59,365 bases of DNA from Cerasibacillus sp036516575 (lineage in GTDB: Bacteria > Bacillota > Bacilli > Bacillales > Amphibacillaceae), in contig NZ_DATBTY010000064.1 in NCBI RefSeq assembly GCF_036516575.1, forward strand, positions 1-59,365. Reading direction: 5' to 3'. Under the pieces are notes generated by a model. The model did not search any database. It was not told the origin of the DNA and saw nothing but the letters and a program-made list of their open reading frames with translations. The position numbers were made by a program, and so were the translations under genes. This document shows positions 34,739-42,077 of this stretch, in pieces. The first letter of the stretch is position 1. Every line of letters begins with the position of its first letter.

Positions 34739-34862
34739 AACGCGTTGAAGCTTCAATACGGCCTCTCGCGGCGATAAAACAGAACGAGACTACGCGTTGA
34801 GACTTCAATACAGCCTCTCGCCGAAGAAAAACACAACGAGACAACGCATTGAAACACAAACG
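34739..34862 (-). repeat. 52-bp palindromic repeat array 5 (about 2.5 units)
   Basis: CCTCTC boxes at 34762 and 34814 (52 bp) in the orientation of arrays 3 and 4, starting mid-unit at AACGCGTTGAAGC. The first unit has the same linker as the last units of array 4 (GGCGATAAAACAGAA), and the left edge continues exactly where array 4 stops. Confidence 0.9.
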
Positions 34863-34887
34863 CGACCTAATATCAGAAAACCAGCAC

Positions 34888-34924
34888 AAAAGGTGTGTTG
34901 ACGGCCAGATCAACACACCTTTTG
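34888..34924. terminator. Bidirectional terminator of the WYL gene
   Basis: AAAAGGTGTGTTGA pairs with TCAACACACCTTTT over an 8-nt loop. Confidence 0.88.
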
Positions 34925-34928
34925 TTAA

Positions 34929-35909
34929 TTATGATTCATATAGATTTTTCATTTGTTGGATTCTTTCTTTTATCGCTTCTATTACATGGTCGGGGGATAA
35001 GACTTTTGCTTGGTCTCCCCAGGAAAGTAACCAGCTGATTAGCCCGTCAGATAGCTTTGCCTTTGTTGTTAACATGAAGTGTTGATCATCGATGGAGCGA
35101 ATGCGTGCATCATGTCCGAATCGATCAAGAATCGCATTGATCAAGTGGTTTTTGAAACGGACTTTAAGCCATGTATCTTTGCCTGCAAACATATGGAAGG
35201 ATCGATTGACATAAGACTCTAAGTCAAAGTCTTGTTTACGAAATGTCCTTTCACTTAGTTCGATATACCGAATTCGATCAAGGCGATAGTGGCGAATCTC
35301 ATCTTCTTTAATAAACCTTCCGATCAAATAATAATAATCATTTTGCCAGATTAAGGCATACGGTTCCACTTCATAACGTTCACCATTACGATTATGTGTA
35401 AACTGCTTATTTACGTTATATTTCCCATATTGATATGTGATGACTTGTTTCTTATTTATAGCCCGATGCACTAAATCAATATTGATCTTTACTAAATCAT
35501 AATCGATATTCGATGACGGACTAAAAAGGAGCGGACTCGGTAATGTCTTGGCAATATGCCTACTAGTTAATTGTTTAATCTTTTTGATTAAACGTTTCTT
35601 CTCATTTGAAGTAATAAACCGCGCTGATAGAATGGCATCATTTAAGAGACGCAATTGATACGTTTCAAATAAGCGCGATTGGTGGCTATAGTAAAGCTTT
35701 CCGTACTTCCCCTTATTTTGTATAACTTCAAATCCCATATTTTCTAATACATTCATATCGCGCTTTATCGTCCGCACATCGAACTCTTCATCCATGATAT
35801 CTTGTAATCTTTCATTAATCTCTTTAATCGTTAGTTGATTATTCTTATCTGTTTCCGAAAATAAGATATCTTTTAGCTTTAATAATCGATAGCTATTTCC
35901 CGTTTTCAT
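34929..35909 (-). CDS. WYL-domain transcriptional regulator
   Basis: This 326-residue protein has an N-terminal winged helix (LLKLKDILFSETDKNN, DVRTIKRDMNVLENMGFEV), a central WYL domain (about 150-230: ITYQYGKYN, VEPYALIWQNDYYYLIGRF, RHYRLDRIRYIEL) and a C-terminal extension of the WCX type. WYL proteins sense ligands, often nucleic-acid derived, and regulate DNA-stress, CRISPR or metabolic genes. AGAGGTGG precedes the ATG. It lies 17 bp after the permuted NlpC/P60 gene, so the two are probably one operon. Confidence 0.85.
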   Translation of the reverse strand: MKTGNSYRLLKLKDILFSETDKNNQLTIKEINERLQDIMDEEFDVRTIKRDMNVLENMGFEVIQNKGKYGKLYYSHQSRLFETYQLRLLNDAILSARFITSNEKKRLIKKIKQLTSRHIAKTLPSPLLFSPSSNIDYDLVKINIDLVHRAINKKQVITYQYGKYNVNKQFTHNRNGERYEVEPYALIWQNDYYYLIGRFIKEDEIRHYRLDRIRYIELSERTFRKQDFDLESYVNRSFHMFAGKDTWLKVRFKNHLINAILDRFGHDARIRSIDDQHFMLTTKAKLSDGLISWLLSWGDQAKVLSPDHVIEAIKERIQQMKNLYES

Positions 35910-35926
35910 TATGACACCACCTCTCT

Positions 35927-36544
35927 CTATCTCATTACCATTTCTCTTACTTTATTTCTTAATAAAAACATGAGGGAAGTTTTCTTCATATGAACTTGCT
36001 CTTCATTAGGCATTAGTGGCTGCCTATCGTATTCTCCTAAAACACCTTGATAGACTAATGTCATACCCTTTTGACTACGAATATCTTCAGGTTTTGTAAA
36101 ACAGGTTGGTTTTGATAGTTCAAAAGATTGACTATAGCATAAAAGTGTTGCAACAAACTGTGAACAAAAAAACGCCCGCTTACGTTTAATCTTAATTCGA
36201 AATAAAAATCCCAGCAGTCCAAGAAAGTTATAGCGGTATTGATCCTTGTTTCTTACAAACTGTTGAACGAGTTGATGAATCTGCTGATATTCTGTTTCCG
36301 TAAGACGAAATGTATAAAGAGCACAACGAGCATTTCTTAAATATTTACTACGAATATCTTCTCGAACGAATCCTCCACTAAAAGGGTTGCGTGGCTTCTT
36401 TCGTCCAAAACTGTATACCTCTTTTAGATTTTTATCAAAGGCAATCGATACATGGTTTAATGGTTGTTTTGTATATAAATGGATTAATCGGGATAGATAT
36501 GTCCCTGTATCCATGAATAGGATGTAAATCGTTCGTTCATGCAT
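35927..36544 (-). CDS. Permuted NlpC/P60-type (YiiX/YebB-like) cysteine protein
   Basis: This 205-residue protein looks like a circularly permuted NlpC/P60 papain-fold enzyme. His31 in QPLNHVSIAFDKNL precedes the nucleophile Cys127 in RAFFCSQFVATLL, the reversed order characteristic of YiiX-like members. There is no signal peptide, so it acts inside the cell on an unknown amide or thioester. GGGGGGAA before the ATG is a strong ribosome binding site. It heads a two-gene minus-strand operon with the WYL regulator. Confidence 0.75.
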   Translation of the reverse strand: MHERTIYILFMDTGTYLSRLIHLYTKQPLNHVSIAFDKNLKEVYSFGRKKPRNPFSGGFVREDIRSKYLRNARCALYTFRLTETEYQQIHQLVQQFVRNKDQYRYNFLGLLGFLFRIKIKRKRAFFCSQFVATLLCYSQSFELSKPTCFTKPEDIRSQKGMTLVYQGVLGEYDRQPLMPNEEQVHMKKTSLMFLLRNKVREMVMR

Positions 36545-36777
36545 AGAAATTTCCCCCCGGCTTCTATGTGATGATACGTTTTAAGTAGGAAAAAGGTTTC
36601 ATTTTCCCTAAAATACGCTCGGTAACCGTGCTGCGGAATATCTTTGGCTTTTTATTATACCCCTTTTTCTAAACAATTTCAGTGTTAACTAAAACGAAAC
36701 ATCATTGACGAATGGTTATCTTATCCGTTAAGCTTACCTTATTATTATTTTATTTTATATGTTGGAGGAAAACAAAT

Positions 36778-38397
36778 ATGATTACAGTAAATCAGGTCAG
36801 TTTACGATATGGTGATAAGAAATTGTTTGAGGATGTCAACTTAAAATTTACACCAGGACATTGTTACGGGGTTATTGGAGCCAATGGAGCCGGAAAATCA
36901 ACATTCTTGAAAATATTATCTGGTGAAATCGAGCCACAAACAGGCAATGTATCCATGCCGCCTAATTTTCGCTTAGCTGTTTTAAAACAAGACCACTTTG
37001 CATATGAGGATGTACAGGTGCTTGAAGTCGTATTAATGGGGCATGAAAAATTATATGCCGTGATGCAAGAAAAAAATGCCATCTATATGAAAGCGGATTT
37101 TTCCGAAGTGGATGGGATGCGTGCAGCTGAATTGGAAGGTGAATTTGCTGAGATGAATGGCTGGGAAGCCGAATCTGATGCCGCGATTCTTCTTAAAGGA
37201 CTTGGAATTGATGAACCATTACATGATAAAAACATGGCAGAATTGACAGAGTCTGAGAAGGTTAAAGTGTTGTTAGCACAAGCCCTTTTTGGCAATCCGG
37301 ATATTTTATTACTAGATGAGCCGACAAACGGATTAGACATTCAAGCGATCCAATGGTTAGAAGAGTTTTTAATTCAATTCGAAAACACCGTTATCGTTGT
37401 TTCCCATGACCGGCATTTTCTTAATAAAGTATGTACTCATATTGCAGATGTTGATTATGGTAAGATTGAAATATTTGTTGGTAATTACGACTTTTGGTAT
37501 GAATCAAGTCAGCTAGCTCAGCAGATGGCCCAAGAACAAAATAAAAAGAAAGAGGAAAAGATTAAACAACTTCAAGCCTTTATTGCACGCTTTAGTGCTA
37601 ATGCTTCAAAGTCACGACAAGCTACATCTCGTAAAAAACTGTTAGAAAATATTACGCTTGATGATATCAAACCTTCATCAAGGCGTTATCCGTATATCGC
37701 TTTTACCCCTGAACGAGAAATTGGTAAAGATGTGTTACGTGTTGAAGGTTTAACAAAAACAATTGACGGTAGGAAAGTTCTCAACAATTTAACTTTCACA
37801 ATGAAACGTGATGACAAAATCGCCTTTATCGGGCCTGATGAAATCGCAAAAACAACGTTATTTAAAATACTGACAGGGGAACTTGAACCCGATTCAGGAA
37901 CATACGAATGGGGTGTAACAACATCCTTATCATATTTTCCAAAAGATCATAGTGCGTATTTTGACAATAGTGATTTGACATTAGTCGATTGGCTTCGACA
38001 GTTTTCACCAGAAGATGAAACAGAAACATTCTTACGTGGATTTTTAGGCAGAATGCTCTTTTCTGGGGAAGAGGCACTAAAGAAAGCCGACGTCTTATCT
38101 GGTGGTGAAAAAGTACGTTGCATGCTTTCAAAAATGATGTTATCAAATGCAAATATTCTCATTCTTGATGAACCTACAAACCATTTAGATTTGGAGTCCA
38201 TTACGGCGTTAAACGAAGGTCTCATTAAATTTAAAGGGGCAATGTTGTTTACATCACATGACCATCAATTTGTGGAAACAACAGCAAATCGCTTAATCGA
38301 AATAACACCTCAAGGCATAATTGATAAAGAAATGACCTATAATGAATACATTCAAGACGAAGCTTTACAGCAGCAGATTGCAGTATTGTATCAATGA
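36778..38397 (+). CDS. ykpA: ABC-F family ATPase YkpA
   Basis: This 539-residue protein has two ABC domains and no membrane part, with the YbiT/YkpA sequence type. Domain 1 has Walker A GANGAGKST and LLLDEPTNGLDIQAIQWL. Domain 2 has the altered Walker A GPDEIAKTT, signature LSGGEKVRCML and LILDEPTNHLDLESI. The first signature is degenerate (LTESEKVKV). ABC-F proteins act on ribosomes; this group is linked to translation, not drug efflux. The frame runs back to 36712, but GGAGGAAAACAAAT sets the ATG at 36778. Confidence 0.93.
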   Translation: MITVNQVSLRYGDKKLFEDVNLKFTPGHCYGVIGANGAGKSTFLKILSGEIEPQTGNVSMPPNFRLAVLKQDHFAYEDVQVLEVVLMGHEKLYAVMQEKNAIYMKADFSEVDGMRAAELEGEFAEMNGWEAESDAAILLKGLGIDEPLHDKNMAELTESEKVKVLLAQALFGNPDILLLDEPTNGLDIQAIQWLEEFLIQFENTVIVVSHDRHFLNKVCTHIADVDYGKIEIFVGNYDFWYESSQLAQQMAQEQNKKKEEKIKQLQAFIARFSANASKSRQATSRKKLLENITLDDIKPSSRRYPYIAFTPEREIGKDVLRVEGLTKTIDGRKVLNNLTFTMKRDDKIAFIGPDEIAKTTLFKILTGELEPDSGTYEWGVTTSLSYFPKDHSAYFDNSDLTLVDWLRQFSPEDETETFLRGFLGRMLFSGEEALKKADVLSGGEKVRCMLSKMMLSNANILILDEPTNHLDLESITALNEGLIKFKGAMLFTSHDHQFVETTANRLIEITPQGIIDKEMTYNEYIQDEALQQQIAVLYQ

Positions 38398-38427
38398 AGA
38401 AAGTCATAGATTAAATCAAAAATTCAA

Positions 38428-38472
38428 CCGCATGAAATCGGATTTATTAACGTTGATTTCATGCGGCTTATT
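38428..38472 (+). terminator. Terminator of ykpA
   Basis: CCGCATGAAATC pairs with GATTTCATGCGG over a 15-nt loop, then CTTATTCATTTT. Modest T-run. Confidence 0.7.
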
Positions 38473-38507
38473 CATTTTAAAAGGGTTTTGTCCCAGCTTC
38501 TTTCATT

Positions 38508-39443
38508 TTATTTGAATTTCGCTGCTATTTTTTCTAGCATGTCTTTTGTCATACTATCTAAATCGTACTGTGCCTTAAATCCCCATTCTTCCGCAGCAGC
38601 TGAGGAATCAATAGAGTTTGGCCAACTATCAGCGATTTGTTGACGTACGGGATCAACATGATAATCGAGTTTAAATTCTGGCATATGGACTTGAATCGCT
38701 TTTGCAAAATGCTCTGGAGCTGCAGAAATGGCAGAAATATTAAAAGCGTTACGGTGTTTTAACTTATCAGGGTTTGCTTCCATAAGCTGAATAATAGCTG
38801 TTAACGCATCTGGCATGTACATCATATCCATATACGTACCCTCTTTAATATAAGATGTATAGTTATTATTTTTCACCGCTTCATAGTAAATTTCTACCGC
38901 ATAATCGGTTGTTCCTCCACCGGGTGGCGTGACATAAGAAATTAATCCAGGAAAACGAACTCCGCGTGTATCGACTCCAAAACGATGGTAATAATAATCA
39001 CATAATAACTCTCCAGATACTTTATTGACCCCATACATCGTTGTTGGACGTTGGATTGTATCTTGTGGTGTTTGATCTTTCGGTGTTGTTGGACCAAATG
39101 CACCAATCGAACTCGGTGTAAAAAACTGCAATTCAAGTTCTTTAGCTACTTCTAACGCATTAATTAAACCGCCCATATTAATATCCCAGGCACGTTTTGG
39201 CATTTTTTCTGCAGTCGCTGACAATAAGGCTGCTAAGTGCATAATTGTATCAACTTGGTACTGTTTGGCAACTTCGAACAGACGCTCACCATCTGTAACA
39301 TCAACTTTTTCAAATGGCCCAGCATAGTCCCCTGCTTTTATATCTGTTGCAATCACATTTTCTTGACCATAAATATCGCTTAATTTACTAATTAACTCTG
39401 AACCGATTTGACCAAATGCACCGGTTACTAAAATTCTTTTCAT
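38508..39443 (-). CDS. tdh: L-threonine 3-dehydrogenase, short-chain (epimerase-like) type
   Basis: This 311-residue extended SDR enzyme has the NAD-binding GAFGQIG (8-14), Tyr137 and Lys141 of the YxxxK pair (TMYGVNK), and VRFPGLISYVTPPGGGTTDYA, which is characteristic of the epimerase-like threonine dehydrogenases. It oxidises L-threonine to 2-amino-3-ketobutyrate, which the upstream kbl product cleaves to glycine and acetyl-CoA. Gene order kbl-tdh with 42 bp between makes the identification firm over generic sugar epimerases. Confidence 0.92.
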   Translation of the reverse strand: MKRILVTGAFGQIGSELISKLSDIYGQENVIATDIKAGDYAGPFEKVDVTDGERLFEVAKQYQVDTIMHLAALLSATAEKMPKRAWDINMGGLINALEVAKELELQFFTPSSIGAFGPTTPKDQTPQDTIQRPTTMYGVNKVSGELLCDYYYHRFGVDTRGVRFPGLISYVTPPGGGTTDYAVEIYYEAVKNNNYTSYIKEGTYMDMMYMPDALTAIIQLMEANPDKLKHRNAFNISAISAAPEHFAKAIQVHMPEFKLDYHVDPVRQQIADSWPNSIDSSAAAEEWGFKAQYDLDSMTKDMLEKIAAKFK

Positions 39444-39485
39444 TCCGAAAACCTCTCTTTACTCGGATTGCCCTTATAAACAGTC

Positions 39486-40676
39486 TTAAATAATATCCAT
39501 TTCTTTACCGATTTTTTCATAAATTTTTAGGGCATCGTCTAGCATCTCTTTCGTATGAGCTGCTGTTGGCATATTTCTAACCCGAGCTGTACCTCTTGGA
39601 ACAGTTGGGAACACGATTGATTTCGCATAAACGCCTTCTTCAAATAGACGTTTACTAAATGCTTGAGCTTTCTTTTCGTCACCAATAATACAAGGTGTGA
39701 TTGGTGTTTCACTTTCACCGATATCAAAACCTAATTTCTTCAGTCCTGCTTTTAAATAATTTCCATTTTCCCATAGTTTGTCATGTAGCTCTGTACTTTC
39801 CATTAATAATTCAATCGCTTTACGACTAGCAGCTGCATCAGCAGGTGAAACGGCTGTTGAAAATAAAAATGGACGTGAGCTTACCTTAAGCCAATCGATA
39901 AGATTTTGCTTTCCGGCGACATAGCCACCGATGACACCAATCGCTTTAGAAAGTGTTCCCATTTGTAAATCAACTTTATCTTGTAAACCAAAATGTTTGA
40001 CTGTCCCTGCTCCTTTACCAAGTACACCTGAACCATGTGCATCATCTACGTAGGTGATTAAATCAAATTCCTCAGCAATTTCAACGATTTCTGGGAGCTT
40101 AGCAATATCCCCATCCATTGAAAAAACGCCATCAGTAATAATCATGATTTTCTTATATTGACCAGATTGGACAGCTGCTTGGGCTTTCTTTCTTAGATCA
40201 TCCATATCTGAATGGTTATAGCGAATGATTTTTGCACGGGATAGACGGCAACCATCAATAATCGATGCATGATTTAATTCGTCGGATAAAATGGCGTCTT
40301 CCTTGTTCATGACAGCAGAAATAGCTGCCATATTACAATTAAAACCGGATTGGTACGAAATTGCTGCTTCCGTTCCTTTAAACTCGGCTATTTTCTTTTC
40401 TAATGCCACATGAAGATCTAATGTTCCATTAATCGTTCTAACAGCACCAGCTCCGACGCCGTGTGTATCCACCGCTTCCTTCGCAACTTTCCTTAGACGT
40501 TCGTCTGTTGCTAATCCTAAATAATTATTAGAAGAAAGGTTAATGAGAGATTTACCATCTATTTGAATGGTTGGTCCATTTGCTCCCTCTACAGGATCAA
40601 TTTCATTATACATCCCTCGTTCTTTCAAATCAGCGATGCTATTACTTAAAAATGTATCTAATGTTTTACTTGACAT
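39486..40676 (-). CDS. kbl: Glycine C-acetyltransferase (2-amino-3-ketobutyrate CoA ligase)
   Basis: This 396-residue PLP enzyme is of the alpha-oxoamine synthase family. Landmarks are NLSSNNYLGLATDERL, AVRTINGTLDLHVALEKKIA, YVDDAHGSGVLGKGAG and the lysine in MGTLSKAIGVIGGYVAG. It splits 2-amino-3-ketobutyrate with CoA. AAAGGAGG precedes GTGATG; the ATG at 40676 is taken, though the GTG three bases upstream is possible. It is the first gene of the threonine-degradation operon, with a near-consensus cre in its 5' region. Confidence 0.93.
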   Translation of the reverse strand: MSSKTLDTFLSNSIADLKERGMYNEIDPVEGANGPTIQIDGKSLINLSSNNYLGLATDERLRKVAKEAVDTHGVGAGAVRTINGTLDLHVALEKKIAEFKGTEAAISYQSGFNCNMAAISAVMNKEDAILSDELNHASIIDGCRLSRAKIIRYNHSDMDDLRKKAQAAVQSGQYKKIMIITDGVFSMDGDIAKLPEIVEIAEEFDLITYVDDAHGSGVLGKGAGTVKHFGLQDKVDLQMGTLSKAIGVIGGYVAGKQNLIDWLKVSSRPFLFSTAVSPADAAASRKAIELLMESTELHDKLWENGNYLKAGLKKLGFDIGESETPITPCIIGDEKKAQAFSKRLFEEGVYAKSIVFPTVPRGTARVRNMPTAAHTKEMLDDALKIYEKIGKEMDII

Positions 40677-40695
40677 CACTTATTCCTCCTTTAAA

Positions 40696-40710
40696 TTGTA
40701 AGCGTTTTAA
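40696..40710 (-). promoter_or_regulatory. cre-like site upstream of kbl-tdh
   Basis: TTGTAAGCGTTTTAA matches the cre consensus WTGNAARCGNWWNCA at all but one position. It lies about 20 bp upstream of the kbl start, where bound CcpA could block transcription. Confidence 0.55.
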
Positions 40711-40907
40711 ACACAATTGTACACTCCAAATGCACACAATTAATCAATAACCCTTAATTCATCTATAGTTTAACATATTAACGATAAAATGTTTACCTGA
40801 AAAAAACAATCTATATAAAGTAGACTTGGTTTAGGTGAAGCTTTTACTCCATCTAAACCTTTCGTCGCACATATTTCGAAGCTTCTAGCGAGTTTAGTAC
40901 GAAGATA

Positions 40908-40936
40908 AAAAGGAAGCATCTTTTAAGATGCTTCCC
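40908..40936 (-). terminator. Terminator of yocH
   Basis: Minus strand: GGAAGCATCTT, short loop, AAGATGCTTCC, then TTTTTA. Confidence 0.85.
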
Positions 40937-40960
40937 CGTCTATCTTATTTTTATCCATAT

Positions 40961-41731
40961 TTACTTTCCAAGCACTGTAACTTTTACTGTTCTTACACCC
41001 CATTGTTTGGCGTCTTGTTTTGTTGGTACATGAATATCAATTTTATTTCCTTTTATAGCTCCACCTGTATCACCAGCTATAGCGTAACCATATCCTTCAA
41101 CATGGACACGTGAACCAAGTGGTATAATATTTGGATCAACAGCGATAACTTTTTTATTACGGTCATTATTTAAATTAATGCCTGTTGCCGTAATTCCTGA
41201 ACAACCGTCACATTGTGCTGTATATGCAGTTGCCGTGACAGTTAATGTTTTTCCTTCTGGCTGACTCTCATTTTTTTCTTCCTTTTTAGACGTTGTTTCC
41301 TTTACTTGTTTAGGTTGTTGTTTAGGTTGTTGTTTTGGCTGTGTCGTTGTTGAAACGATTTCGTTTTCAATCTCATGACCTTCGCTGTTAATGTACAGCT
41401 TTTGGCCAACTAAAATGAGATCTGTGTCTAAATCATTCCATTTCTTCAACTCATCAACCGTTACATGGTGAGCTTTTGCTATCCCATATAATGTATCATC
41501 TTTCTTTACTGAATATGTTTCTTGAACAACTAATTTTTGTTCTGGTTGAATGATGGTTGTTTCCAAGTTGTTCATCTCTATTAATTGATCGACTGTGGTT
41601 TCGAATTGATTAGCAATTGTCCATAGATTATCTCCTGGTTGTACGGGATAATTCTCTGCTGCTGATGCTGTAGATAGACTTGCTCCTACAAGTAATAGCC
41701 CCATTGACATGGATGCAAATATTTTCTTCAT
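40961..41731 (-). CDS. yocH: LysM and 3D-domain cell-wall hydrolase, YocH-like
   Basis: This 256-residue secreted protein has a signal peptide ending TASA (about 24), LysM domains at about 28-70 and 74-116, a Gln/Lys/Pro-rich linker (QPKQQPKQQPKQ) and a C-terminal 3D domain. The 3D aspartates appear in AVDPNIIPLGSRVHV, AGDTGGAIKG and KIDIHV; these resemble the MltA/lytic-transglycosylase active site. It should bind and cut peptidoglycan outside the cell. AGGAGGGAC precedes the ATG. No WalR box with canonical N5 spacing was found. Confidence 0.88.
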   Translation of the reverse strand: MKKIFASMSMGLLLVGASLSTASAAENYPVQPGDNLWTIANQFETTVDQLIEMNNLETTIIQPEQKLVVQETYSVKKDDTLYGIAKAHHVTVDELKKWNDLDTDLILVGQKLYINSEGHEIENEIVSTTTQPKQQPKQQPKQVKETTSKKEEKNESQPEGKTLTVTATAYTAQCDGCSGITATGINLNNDRNKKVIAVDPNIIPLGSRVHVEGYGYAIAGDTGGAIKGNKIDIHVPTKQDAKQWGVRTVKVTVLGK

Positions 41732-41938
41732 TGTAGTCCCTCCTTGAGTTTGACATAGGTAAGCTTAACATAGATAACACACCTATGCGTTTACAAGACT
41801 TTTAAGAGTCTATTACAAGGGTTACCAGAATTAGAAGAAAATATAACAAAGATGCTAGATTTGTAATATAGGTGTAGTGATATGACGGTTGTTTGATTTT
41901 TTATATGATTCTGTCATAACTGGATGTAATCTATCTGA

Positions 41939-42020
41939 CCGTTCAACAGGTTAGGTCGGATTAACGACTCAACGCGTGGTAATCTCTCTTTCCGTTCACC
42001 AGATTTAGGTCGAACTATAT
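41939..42020. repeat. Pair of 53-bp-period repeats in the yocH-appA gap
   Basis: CCGTTCAACAGGTTAGGTCG at 41939 recurs as CCGTTCACCAGATTTAGGTC at 41992, exactly 53 bp later. The stretch between contains CTCAACGCGTGGTAATCTC, which resembles the CTCAACGCGTTGTCTC arm of the 52-bp arrays. The remainder of 41732-42038 is AT-rich leader of yocH. Confidence 0.6.
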
Positions 42021-42038
42021 AAAGAAAGACAGATAAAC

Positions 42039-42067
42039 AAAAAAAGGCCCTCATTCAAGGGCCTTTC
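42039..42067 (-). terminator. Terminator of the app operon
   Basis: Minus strand: AAAGGCCCTTGAATGAGGGCC followed by seven T. Confidence 0.88.
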
Positions 42068-42077
42068 TTTCACCACA

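Noticed and set aside
37083..38225. Minus-strand open frames inside ykpA
   Set aside because: They are antisense shadows of a well-conserved gene with no ribosome binding sites or recognisable products.
41732..42038. c-di-AMP (ydaO) riboswitch or WalR box upstream of yocH
   Set aside because: The conserved ydaO segments are absent, and the two TGTAA-type motifs are 16 bp apart rather than the N5 spacing of WalR sites.
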